From NCBI GenBank assembly GCA_910575005.1, contig CAJTCL010000001.1:248001-312000 (forward strand): DNA of 64,000 nt. Direction: 5' to 3'. Origin of the DNA: Lachnospiraceae bacterium. Its GTDB lineage: Bacteria > Bacillota > Clostridia > Lachnospirales > Lachnospiraceae. The position numbers were made by a program, and so were the translations under genes. The notes under the pieces are model-generated. The model ran no database searches and was not told where the DNA came from. It was given only the letters and a program-made list of their open reading frames with translations. Shown one piece after another: positions 53,698 through 62,151 of the stretch. Each line of letters opens with the position of its first letter. Positions within the stretch are counted from its first letter, which is position 1.

Positions 53698-53715
53698 GTT
53701 AATAAAAAGTAGAAG

Positions 53716-53739
53716 GTAACAAAATGGTTATAATGTTAC
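53716..53739 (+). repeat. Inverted recombination-like site, right (IRR)
   Basis: Arms GTAACAAAA and TAATGTTAC surround TGGTTA (53725-53730). The site is in opposite orientation to IRL with the same six-base centre. A TATAAT (53729-53734) lies within it and might be a -10 element for the plus-strand operon, but no good -35 is seen. Confidence 0.65.
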
Positions 53740-53830
53740 ATTCTTTCCCTTTTGAGCAAATATATGTATGTTTTTACTAAATAACAGTACTGCAAAATAT
53801 CTTTCATTGATTTAGATTAGGAGGAGTCAT

Positions 53831-55363
53831 ATGATTCCATACACAGACAACAAAGAACAAATCATCAATATTGATACAGACTATATGGAACAGCCACAAC
53901 GGGCATATGATCTGTTTCAAAACAGAGTATGTATCTATGAAAATATTCATTCTGGCCACTGTGAAGTCGCCGTTTGTATTATTGCCTTTAATCGGTTAGA
54001 CAAAACAAAACTCTGCGTTGAGAGTGTCTTAAAATATACACAAGATATTGAATATAAGTTAGTACTGCTTGATAATGGTTCCACAGATCAGACATTAAAC
54101 TATTTTAAAGATATCGTTCACCCTAATAAAGTAATCTATCATGTCACAAAAAACGTGGGAGCAATATATGCTGGTACCTTGCTTATGCGAGAAATCAAAG
54201 AAAAATATATGGCTTTTCTGGCAAATGATTGTATTGTTACTTCCAATTGGCTTTCTAATATGCTGATATGTATGAAAAGTGACAGACAAATTGGAATGGT
54301 ATGCCCAGTGTCAACAAATATATCAAATTTTCAAGAAATATATATTGGGGAATACCAAAATATGGAAGAAATGCAGCAATTTGCAGCACAGCACAATAAA
54401 AGCAACCCCTTACTTTGGGAAGAAAGAATGCGATTGATACCTGTATTAGCTATGTACAAAAAAGAAATGCTGGATATCATTGGTGTGCTCGACCCAGGAT
54501 TTTATCATGAATTTTCAGATGATGAATTTTCAGCCAGAATCCGAAGAGGTGGTTATAAAATGGTATTATGTCTTGACACTTTTATAGAACATAATCATTT
54601 TTTTGAAGAAAGAAACCTCGAAAAAGAGAATATATCAACGAACTATGGTTTTCTAAACTATCAAAAAAAATTTGGCAATATTAATCCCATCACGGATATA
54701 CAAAATTATATCAGACAATATCTACTGAATATACAATTAGATATCGGAACAGAACAGTATATAAAGATATTGGGCATTGATGTTAAATGTGGTGGACCTC
54801 TTTTGGATGTGAAAAACAATATTCGCAAAGCTGGCTATCTGTTCTCAAATATAAAGACATTTACCACAAATATTTCTTATTACACAGATTTATCCAATAT
54901 CGCAGAGGAAGTCATACATAATGATATTCAGTACCTAAAAAAATATTATACTCCAGGCAGTTTCCACATTATAGTTACAGATACCCCCTTAAATTCTTAT
55001 ATGAACTCTTTGGAACTACTCGACACAATACTTAATTTATTGGAAAAAGACGGCTATCTATTGATTTCTTTAAAAAATAATCTGGATATCACAAAACTTC
55101 TGCGCATTGTTGATTGGGAGCGAATCGGAGGTATAGATGAATCCACAAATATTGAAATACAAGATATCATACATCAAATTGAAAAACACCAAATTGAAAA
55201 TGTATGGATTTTTAACGAACCATTTTTGCCTGAGGAAGTACCAACATTGAAGTTGGTCACTGATAATTTTGTAAATGCACTCTCAGGTGTATTGGGCGAA
55301 ACAGCAGCAGATATCAAAGAAAAATTACTGATCAAAAAATATTGGCTGCTCATCAAAAAATAA
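53831..55363 (+). CDS. GT2 glycosyltransferase with C-terminal methyltransferase-like domain
   Basis: This 510-residue protein has a GT2 domain (VAVCIIAFNRLDKTKLCVES near residue 45; LVLLDNGSTDQT; YMAFLANDCIVTSNWL as DxD-like site; PGFYHEFSDDEFSARIRRGGY). A C-terminal region from about residue 310 resembles a truncated SAM-methyltransferase fold (ILGIDVKCGGPLLDVKNNIRKAG; FHIIVTDTPLN; LLEKDGYLLISLKN). The usual glycine-rich motif I is weak, so the second domain may bind or regulate rather than methylate. AGGAGG precedes the ATG. It heads the plus-strand run, 92 bases after IRR. Confidence 0.8.
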   Translation: MIPYTDNKEQIINIDTDYMEQPQRAYDLFQNRVCIYENIHSGHCEVAVCIIAFNRLDKTKLCVESVLKYTQDIEYKLVLLDNGSTDQTLNYFKDIVHPNKVIYHVTKNVGAIYAGTLLMREIKEKYMAFLANDCIVTSNWLSNMLICMKSDRQIGMVCPVSTNISNFQEIYIGEYQNMEEMQQFAAQHNKSNPLLWEERMRLIPVLAMYKKEMLDIIGVLDPGFYHEFSDDEFSARIRRGGYKMVLCLDTFIEHNHFFEERNLEKENISTNYGFLNYQKKFGNINPITDIQNYIRQYLLNIQLDIGTEQYIKILGIDVKCGGPLLDVKNNIRKAGYLFSNIKTFTTNISYYTDLSNIAEEVIHNDIQYLKKYYTPGSFHIIVTDTPLNSYMNSLELLDTILNLLEKDGYLLISLKNNLDITKLLRIVDWERIGGIDESTNIEIQDIIHQIEKHQIENVWIFNEPFLPEEVPTLKLVTDNFVNALSGVLGETAADIKEKLLIKKYWLLIKK

Positions 55364-55376
55364 GGAGGCAGAGAAA

Positions 55377-56390
55377 GTGGGACAAAATAAAACCAGACTG
55401 ACCGACAACAGAAATGAACTTGGTCAAAAAACCCCTTTAAAACAACCTTATGTATTATTAATAGATCCCTCAAATTTATGTAATTTAAGATGCTGTTTTT
55501 GTCCTTCTGGCAATATAGAACTAATCAAGAGCACAAAACGCATACAGACAATGATGGATTTTAAACTTTACCAAAAAATAATAGATGACACATCAGAGTT
55601 TGAGAGTCCTATAAAAGTTTTAAGATTATATAAAGAAGGAGAACCTCTCATCAATCCAAATTTTGCTGATATGATTCAATACGCCAAATCTTCCAAAAAT
55701 ATTCTAAGAGTAGATACTACCACAAATGGTATATTGCTTAATCCAGAACTAAACCGAAAAATCGTGGCAGCCGGTTTGGATCAAATCAATATCTCGGTAA
55801 ATGGTATAAATGAAGAGCAAATCTATAAATATTGCCGTGTAAAAATAGACTTTAAACAGTATGTGCAAAATATACGTGATCTTTATGAAAATCGAAACGG
55901 ATGCGAAATTTATATTAAATCAATAAAAGAGAATCTTTCCGAAGAAGAACAGCAAAAATTTCACGAAATATTTGGAGAAATCTCAGACCGAATATTTTTA
56001 GAAAGAATATCTCCGGCATGGCCAGGATTTAAATTTGATAATTTGGAAATGAAATTTGAGACTGGAAATTATGGGCAAGCCATTGAAGATCGGACTGTCT
56101 GTCCATATTTATTTTATATCATGGTCGTTAATTCAGATGGACAAGTGACTACTTGTGTCGGTGATTGGCGGCACCGACAAATACTTGGCGATACCAAAAA
56201 ACAATCTCTAAAAGAAATTTGGTATGGCGAACAAATGAAAAGCTACTGGAAAAATCATTTAACTGGTAATAAAGATGTATATGAAATGTGTAAATGCTGT
56301 GAAGTAATTAAATATGGATGTTTTGATAACATAGACAATGAAGCAAAAGAAATTCTGAAACGACTGAATACGGAAGAATATTTATACTGA
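55377..56390 (+). CDS. Radical SAM/SPASM-like enzyme, tandem copy 1 (GTG start)
   Basis: This 337-residue protein has the cluster motif CNLRCCFC (CX3CX2C, near residue 37) after LLIDPSN, LRLYKEGEPLINP, RVDTTTNGILL and NISVNGINEEQ. The C-terminal part has VCPYLFYIMVVNSDGQVTTC and a terminal CKCCEVIKYGC, consistent with SPASM-like auxiliary clusters. GTG is the start, with AAGGAGG eight bases upstream. It is clearly homologous to the next gene, and more distantly to 37301-38341. Sugar-modifying radical chemistry is likely; the exact reaction is unknown. Confidence 0.86.
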   Translation: MGQNKTRLTDNRNELGQKTPLKQPYVLLIDPSNLCNLRCCFCPSGNIELIKSTKRIQTMMDFKLYQKIIDDTSEFESPIKVLRLYKEGEPLINPNFADMIQYAKSSKNILRVDTTTNGILLNPELNRKIVAAGLDQINISVNGINEEQIYKYCRVKIDFKQYVQNIRDLYENRNGCEIYIKSIKENLSEEEQQKFHEIFGEISDRIFLERISPAWPGFKFDNLEMKFETGNYGQAIEDRTVCPYLFYIMVVNSDGQVTTCVGDWRHRQILGDTKKQSLKEIWYGEQMKSYWKNHLTGNKDVYEMCKCCEVIKYGCFDNIDNEAKEILKRLNTEEYLY

Positions 56391-56436
56391 TAATTTTTTC
56401 CTCTACTATATAATATTTTAAAATTAAGGAGCAAAA

Positions 56437-57444
56437 ATGAAAGCAAAAATTAAACCTCGTATAGATCTGGAAAATAGAACAAAACTGGAGACTGTCATTC
56501 CATTAAGTACCCCATTCATAATCAATATAGATCCCAGTGACAGATGTAATTTTAAATGTAAATTCTGTCCCACCGGCGACAGAGAGTTAATGGAAAAAAC
56601 TGCTGGAAGAAATTTTGGTTCTATGGATTTTGCCTTATACAAGAAGATTATCAATGATATCTGTGAATTTGATAATAAGGTGAAGGTCATACGTTTGTAT
56701 AAAGACGGGGAACCTTTGCTCAATCCGTTTTTTGCAGATATGGTACGTTATGCCAAAGAATCAGGCTGTTGTGATCGGGTAGATACCACTACCAATGCTT
56801 CTCTTCTGACACCAGAAAAAAGCAGACAAATGATTGATGCTGGATTAGACAGAATTAACATCTCTATTGAGGGCATAAACAGTGAACAATACCAAACATT
56901 CTCTGGTTATAAATTAAATTTTGAAGAATTAGTTGAAAATATCCGTTTCTTTTATGAACACAGACAACAATGTGAAATGATTGTGAAAACAAATGGCGAT
57001 ATTTTAACAGAAGAACAAAAGCAGCAATTCTACGATATTTTTGGCGATATCGCGGATGGTGTTTATATTGAAAGCATTATGTCCTGCTGGGCCGGTTTTG
57101 AGTTAAAGGATGTAAAAGTAAATGAAGACAGGGGCATCTATCAACAACAGATCAAAGGTGTGGAAGTATGTCCCTACGTTTTCTATTCTTTTGCAATCAA
57201 TTCAGACGGAACAGCAAGTACTTGTTTCCTGGACTGGTCCCGAAAAATGTTAATTGGAGATGCAAAAACAGAAAAGGTTACAGATATATGGCACGGACAG
57301 AAATTATATGAATATCAAAAAGAGTTTTTAAGTATGAATAGAGCCAAATTTCCTTCGTGCAAAGAATGTGGACAGCTTACACATGGTATGCCCGATAATA
57401 TTGATCATTTTGCAGACCAACTTATGGAAAAGATAAAAAGATAA
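56437..57444 (+). CDS. Radical SAM/SPASM-like enzyme, tandem copy 2
   Basis: This 335-residue paralogue of the preceding gene has CNFKCKFC near residue 35, IRLYKDGEPLLNP, RVDTTTNASLL, NISIEGINSEQ, VCPYVFYSFAINSDGTASTC and CKECGQLTHG. AAGGAG lies seven bases before the ATG. The pair shares order and all cluster cysteines but differs in many other positions, so it is an old tandem duplication with likely different substrates. Both sit between the operon-leading GT2 and a GT4. Confidence 0.86.
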   Translation: MKAKIKPRIDLENRTKLETVIPLSTPFIINIDPSDRCNFKCKFCPTGDRELMEKTAGRNFGSMDFALYKKIINDICEFDNKVKVIRLYKDGEPLLNPFFADMVRYAKESGCCDRVDTTTNASLLTPEKSRQMIDAGLDRINISIEGINSEQYQTFSGYKLNFEELVENIRFFYEHRQQCEMIVKTNGDILTEEQKQQFYDIFGDIADGVYIESIMSCWAGFELKDVKVNEDRGIYQQQIKGVEVCPYVFYSFAINSDGTASTCFLDWSRKMLIGDAKTEKVTDIWHGQKLYEYQKEFLSMNRAKFPSCKECGQLTHGMPDNIDHFADQLMEKIKR

Positions 57445-57506
57445 AAATTTCACTTCATAATACATTGCTTTTTATAAATAAACTACATTTCTGTGGAGAT
57501 ATAAAC

Positions 57507-58823
57507 ATGGAAGAAAAAGATAGGATAAAAATTTTACATATAACGACCCATATGGGAGGAGGAGTGGGAAAAGTTATCTCTGATTTAGCAGTGCACGACA
57601 CGCAGTACACGCACTCTATCCTTCTCCTTGAAGAGCCAGAAAAAAAGCAATTTATTGATAAGTGTAACAAAGCAGGTATTAATGTTAAAGTCAATTCTTC
57701 ACAAACTGAAACCGTATGCGCTTTAAACAATTCAGATGTTGTAATTTTACATTGGTGGCACCACCCTCTGATGTGTAAATTTTTATATCATTTTCCAAAA
57801 TGCAGCATACGGCTGATTTTGTGGAGTCATGTATCTGGCTGTACCTATCCTTTTTTATCATATGATTTTTGCACCAAATTTCACAAAATATTTTTTACTT
57901 CACAATGTTCCTTTCAAAATAAATATTGGAACACTTTACAGCGAAAAGAAATTGCCAAAAAAGCTATTCTAGTATACGGTCTAGGGCAATTATCATTGTT
58001 GAAGAAAAAACAGGATTACCAAACAAAAAATCCTGTCGTTGTAGGTTATATTGGTACCTTAACAAAAAGTAAACTGCATCCAGAATTTGTAAACATCTGT
58101 TATGAGATTTTACAAAAAAACCCACAAATTAAATTTGTATTGATTGGAGATAAAAAAGCTGGTCAATGGATTGAATCGCAAAGTCGGCAGAGAGGCATAG
58201 AAAAACAGGTAGAATTAAGAGGTTATTGTGAGAATATCAATGATTGCCTCCTTGAATTTGACATATTTGGCTATCCATTGAATCCATATCATTTTGGTAC
58301 TACGGAAAATTCTATTTTAGAAGCAATGGCCGCTGCTCTCCCTGTGGTATTGATAAACCAATTAACAGAACAATATATCATAGAAAATGGTTTTGACGGA
58401 CTTCTATCAGACGATCTTGAAAAGTACAAAGAGAACATTTTAACCTTGGCAAAACATGATACACTTAGAAAATATCTGGGAGAAAATGCTTCCACTAATG
58501 TCCACAAGAAATTTGATTTTGAAACTAATAAACAGACATTCATCAAGGCTGTCACAGAGGTAATGCAGTTAAAAACGAAAGTTATCTGTTTTCAGGATAT
58601 TGTTGGCGCTACTCCTTTTGAGTGGTTCACATGTGGAATGCATATCGATGACAAAACATTTTTTCAACATTTCATATATGAAAAAAATGCAGCTCAGAAA
58701 AAAGAACAAAAAACAAAATGTCCTGAGATATTTCTTGAACAGACAAAAAGTTCTGTCACACATTTCTCATCTGTATATCCAAAAGATAAAACCTTAAAAT
58801 TTTTGAGGGAATCATTACTATAA
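57507..58823 (+). CDS. GT4-family glycosyltransferase
   Basis: This 438-residue GT-B enzyme has ILHITTHMGGGVGKVISDLA (residues 7-26), VILHWWHHPLMCKFLYHF, VVGYIGTLTKSKLHPEFV and GYPLNPYHFGTTENSILEAMAAALPVV. The last has the two glutamates (E-x7-E-like, in TTENSILEAMA) that bind the NDP-sugar. The last 80 residues beyond the domain are unrecognised and lysine-rich. ATG 57507 with GGAG is preferred over an upstream in-frame codon. It probably transfers a sugar made by the downstream CDP-hexose genes; that is inference. Confidence 0.83.
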   Translation: MEEKDRIKILHITTHMGGGVGKVISDLAVHDTQYTHSILLLEEPEKKQFIDKCNKAGINVKVNSSQTETVCALNNSDVVILHWWHHPLMCKFLYHFPKCSIRLILWSHVSGCTYPFLSYDFCTKFHKIFFTSQCSFQNKYWNTLQRKEIAKKAILVYGLGQLSLLKKKQDYQTKNPVVVGYIGTLTKSKLHPEFVNICYEILQKNPQIKFVLIGDKKAGQWIESQSRQRGIEKQVELRGYCENINDCLLEFDIFGYPLNPYHFGTTENSILEAMAAALPVVLINQLTEQYIIENGFDGLLSDDLEKYKENILTLAKHDTLRKYLGENASTNVHKKFDFETNKQTFIKAVTEVMQLKTKVICFQDIVGATPFEWFTCGMHIDDKTFFQHFIYEKNAAQKKEQKTKCPEIFLEQTKSSVTHFSSVYPKDKTLKFLRESLL

Positions 58824-58834
58824 AGGAGCAATAT

Positions 58835-59404
58835 ATGATAAAACAATTTGAATTTGAAGAGACTGAAATATCTGGTTTAAAAATAATTCATCCATTTATC
58901 GCTGAGGATGACAGAGGATATTTTATGAAGACATTTCGCGACGATTTATTTCGCCAAAATGGAATCATATTGGACAGTGTAGAAGATATGACCTCTATGT
59001 CTCACAAAGGAGTTATTCGAGGATTGCATTTTCAAACAAAATATTCTCAGAATAAATTAATCCGTGTATCTCAAGGAGAAATTTATGATGTGGTAGTAGA
59101 TTTAAGAAAAGACTCTCCCTCTTTTGGCAAATGGAAGGGATTTTATCTGAATGAAAACAACTTGCTCTCTTTATATGTTCCATCTGGATTTGCACATGGA
59201 TTCATAGCTCTTACAAAAAATGTTGTGTTTCATTATCGGTGCGGGCAGCCTTATGTACCCAATTATGATTCTGGTATTATATGGAACGATGATGAACTAG
59301 GAATCAATTGGCCTCTTCACAAAATAGAACATTTAATCATTTCAGATAAAGATAAGAACTTGCAAACTTATAAGGAATTTAAGAAAAATATTGGCGGTTT
59401 ATAA
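58835..59404 (+). CDS. RmlC-like nucleotide-sugar 3,5- (or 5-) epimerase
   Basis: This 189-residue cupin of the RmlC/RfbC family has EDDRGYFMKTFRDDLF (near residue 25), KGVIRGLHFQTKYSQNKLIR with the catalytic-type His, GEIYDVVVDLRKDSPSFGKW, PSGFAHGFIAL, and a C-terminal DSGIIWNDDELGINWPL signature with an upstream Tyr. Because its neighbours make CDP-4-keto-6-deoxyglucose, it likely epimerises a CDP-4-keto-6-deoxyhexose rather than the dTDP compound. Length is typical. AAAGGAG precedes the ATG. Confidence 0.86.
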   Translation: MIKQFEFEETEISGLKIIHPFIAEDDRGYFMKTFRDDLFRQNGIILDSVEDMTSMSHKGVIRGLHFQTKYSQNKLIRVSQGEIYDVVVDLRKDSPSFGKWKGFYLNENNLLSLYVPSGFAHGFIALTKNVVFHYRCGQPYVPNYDSGIIWNDDELGINWPLHKIEHLIISDKDKNLQTYKEFKKNIGGL

Positions 59405-59415
59405 AAGGAATTACT

Positions 59416-60291
59416 ATGAAAATAATACTTACTGGAGCAACTGGATATATTGGAAAACATTTATTAAAGAGGCTTTCTGCAAAACATGACATATTTTGTA
59501 TTGTACGAAAAAGTTCCGATTTATCAGAGATACAGCCCTTTATAAAACATCTTATTATTTTAAACAACTATCAGAATTTGTATGAAGAATTTTCCCGTAT
59601 TCAGCCAGATATGGTTGTTCATCTGGCTGGAATGTTTCGTGGAGAACACTCCATAGATAACATAGAAGAAATGCTGGAAAGCAATATTACGTTTGCCAGT
59701 ATTTTATTTGATGCTGCACAACAATCTGGCTGCAGCAGCTTTATTAACACAGGTTCCTATTGGCAAAATTATAATGGTGATACATATAATCCAGTAAATC
59801 TCTATGCCGCAACAAAACAGGCATTTGAAGATATCATCTTATATTATGTAAAAGCAAAAATGTGCAAAGCAATCACCTTGCAGATATTTGATTCTTTTGG
59901 ACCCTGTGACAAGAGAAATAAAATTCTCAATATTGTCTCTAGGCTTAAGAATGGAGACACCATTCAAATGTCGCCCGGAGAACAGAAATTATACTTTTGC
60001 TATATTGATGATATTATAGACGCCTACGATTGTGCAATTCAATCCGTGCGAAATATGGAGCCTGGCATATACTATAAATATGCAATCAGAGATGAGAAAC
60101 CTTATACTTTAAAGCAAATCATAGAATCCTATCTGAGATTATCTAAAAAAGATATTCAAATCCACTGGGGAGGACGAGCATACCGACAGCGTGAAATTAT
60201 GGAGCCAGATGGAATCGGAAAAATTCTTCCTGGATGGTCTCCCAAACACAATTTAGATGATGGATTAAAAAAATATATTGCCGAGTCTTAG
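59416..60291 (+). CDS. NAD-dependent epimerase/dehydratase (SDR)
   Basis: This 291-residue extended SDR has IILTGATGYIGKHLLKRL (cofactor loop), MVVHLAGMFRGEH, INTGSYWQNYNGD and NLYAATKQAFEDI with the Tyr-x3-Lys pair (YAATK). It likely reduces the 4-keto group of the epimerised CDP-6-deoxyhexose or acts as an epimerase. It lies 11 bases after the RmlC-like gene and 18 before the RfbF-like gene. The paralogue most similar in layout is 36432-37301. Confidence 0.83.
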   Translation: MKIILTGATGYIGKHLLKRLSAKHDIFCIVRKSSDLSEIQPFIKHLIILNNYQNLYEEFSRIQPDMVVHLAGMFRGEHSIDNIEEMLESNITFASILFDAAQQSGCSSFINTGSYWQNYNGDTYNPVNLYAATKQAFEDIILYYVKAKMCKAITLQIFDSFGPCDKRNKILNIVSRLKNGDTIQMSPGEQKLYFCYIDDIIDAYDCAIQSVRNMEPGIYYKYAIRDEKPYTLKQIIESYLRLSKKDIQIHWGGRAYRQREIMEPDGIGKILPGWSPKHNLDDGLKKYIAES

Positions 60292-60309
60292 AAAGAGAGA
60301 AATAAAAAA

Positions 60310-61080
60310 ATGAAAGTTGTTATTCTAGCGGGCGGGCTGCCAAGTGTTATTATTGAACAGGATGAAAAAGTACCAAAACCTATGGCAGAAATAGGCGGAC
60401 ATCCTATTTTATGGCATATCATGAAGCAATATTCCACCTTTGGATATCAGGATTTCATCATATGCGCAGGTTATAAAATAGAGATGATTAAAGATTATTT
60501 TATGAATTATTATATCTATCAATCAGACATTACGATAGACCTGCAAAATAATGATATTACATTACACAAAAAGAGAACAGAAGACTGGAATGTAACTGTA
60601 CTCAATACAGGCCTGCACTCTTCTATCCCTGAGAGAATAAAGATGATTCAAGGATATCTCGCAGATGAACCATTTATTGTCTCCTATGGCGACTGTGTAT
60701 CTGATATCAATATTGATGAATTAGTCACATTTCATAAAAAACATGGAAAAATTGCAACCTATTCCGTTGCCAGACCGATCGGAAGAAGTGAAATCTTACC
60801 GATTGATACAGACGGACAATTTATGCAAAGCACGGATATCAATATTGCAGACAGCGCCTGGGTAAACGCCTGCAATATGGTATTTGAGCCAGAAATATTT
60901 AATTACCTGAAAGAGGCACATATGGAAAAAGATATGTTACATATTTTACTTCAACATAGACAAGCTCTACCTTACAAACACAAAGGATTTTGGTCCCCAA
61001 TGGAGACAATCCGTGACAAAACTTTATTAGAGGAAATGTGGAACAATAACCAGGCTGTATGGAAAATATGGAAGGATTAA
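60310..61080 (+). CDS. RfbF-like nucleotidyltransferase with altered signature
   Basis: This 256-residue protein aligns along its whole length with RfbF at 29819 (KPMAEIGGHPILWHIMKQY; IICAGYK; SYGDCVSDINIDE; FWSPMETIRDKTLLEEMW). The nucleotide-binding loop reads VVILAGGLPSVIIEQDEKV where RfbF has GGFGTRISEES, so the G-x-G-T-R signature, including its arginine, is missing. The metal-binding Asp (YGD) is kept. Together with the RfbG behind it, it would be expected to make CDP-glucose. The changed loop may lower activity or alter the donor, with the intact RfbF supplying CDP-glucose. Confidence 0.82.
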   Translation: MKVVILAGGLPSVIIEQDEKVPKPMAEIGGHPILWHIMKQYSTFGYQDFIICAGYKIEMIKDYFMNYYIYQSDITIDLQNNDITLHKKRTEDWNVTVLNTGLHSSIPERIKMIQGYLADEPFIVSYGDCVSDINIDELVTFHKKHGKIATYSVARPIGRSEILPIDTDGQFMQSTDINIADSAWVNACNMVFEPEIFNYLKEAHMEKDMLHILLQHRQALPYKHKGFWSPMETIRDKTLLEEMWNNNQAVWKIWKD

Positions 61081-61083
61081 TAA

Positions 61084-62136
61084 ATGTTAGAACAATATCA
61101 TGGCAAAAAAGTGCTGATTACAGGTGATACAGGATTCAAAGGAAGCTGGCTATCGTTAATTTTATATATGTCTGGTGCAGAAGTAACAGGTTATGGCTTG
61201 AATCCTCCAACTACTCCTGCTCTATATGATCTCCTCTGTTTGAACAACTATATAGAACATATAGATGGAGATATCCGTGACAGAGAAAAACTACAAAAAG
61301 TACTTCGTGAGAAACAGCCAGAAATCATTTTTCATTTGGCAGCTCAGCCCATTGTACAATATAGTTATCAAGAACCAGTCTATACCTATGAAACGAATGT
61401 TATGGGAACCGTCAATTTATTAGAATCCGTAAGACATACGCCTTCCGTAAAATCAGTTTTAAATATCACAACAGACAAAGTCTATCGAAATCGAGAATGG
61501 GAATGGGGATATCGTGAAAACGAAGAGTTGGATGGATTTGACCCCTATTCCAATAGCAAATCGTGTTCAGAACTTGTCACACATAGCTATAAAGCTTCTT
61601 TTTTCGATCAATCCGATGTTTGTGTCTCCACCGCAAGGGCTGGAAATGTAATTGGAGGAGGAGATTTTGCTCCAAACAGAATAATTCCAGATTGTTTTCG
61701 GGCAGCCGAACTCAACAAAAATATTATTTTAAGAAACCCCCATTCTATACGCCCTTATCAGCATGTACTTGAACCATTGAGCGCTTACCTGCATATTGTC
61801 TTGGCACAAATGGAAGATCAAGACAAACAGGATTATTACAATGTAGGACCAGATGAAATAAATTGTGTCACCACAGGAAAAATAGCTGAATTATTCTGTC
61901 ACTATTGGGGAAAAGACTTAACCTGGATTACAAAATCTGATCACAGCAAGCACGAAGCAAATTTTCTGAAACTGGATTGTTCTAAAATTAAACACAGACT
62001 TGGCTGGCACCCCCGCTGGAGAATTGAGGAATCTATCAAGAAAACGGTTGCATGGTATCAGTACTATTTAACAGGAGGTAATCTCCTGAAATATACAGAG
62101 AGACAAATACAAGATTTTTTTGAAAAATATAAATAA
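61084..62136 (+). CDS. rfbG: CDP-glucose 4,6-dehydratase, second copy
   Basis: This 350-residue extended SDR has KVLITGDTGFKGSWLSLIL, FHLAAQPIVQYSYQEPVYTY, ITTDKVYRNREWEWG, DPYSNSKSCSELVTHSY (Tyr-x3-Lys), and RAGNVIGGGDFAPNR. All motifs match the copy at 30630-31691, with many differences between them elsewhere. It converts CDP-glucose to CDP-4-keto-6-deoxyglucose. No rfbH accompanies it, so the downstream sugar keeps its 3-hydroxyl. AAGGA lies seven bases before the ATG, three bases after the RfbF-like stop. Confidence 0.92.
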   Translation: MLEQYHGKKVLITGDTGFKGSWLSLILYMSGAEVTGYGLNPPTTPALYDLLCLNNYIEHIDGDIRDREKLQKVLREKQPEIIFHLAAQPIVQYSYQEPVYTYETNVMGTVNLLESVRHTPSVKSVLNITTDKVYRNREWEWGYRENEELDGFDPYSNSKSCSELVTHSYKASFFDQSDVCVSTARAGNVIGGGDFAPNRIIPDCFRAAELNKNIILRNPHSIRPYQHVLEPLSAYLHIVLAQMEDQDKQDYYNVGPDEINCVTTGKIAELFCHYWGKDLTWITKSDHSKHEANFLKLDCSKIKHRLGWHPRWRIEESIKKTVAWYQYYLTGGNLLKYTERQIQDFFEKYK

Positions 62137-62151
62137 GGCAGGATATAATAA

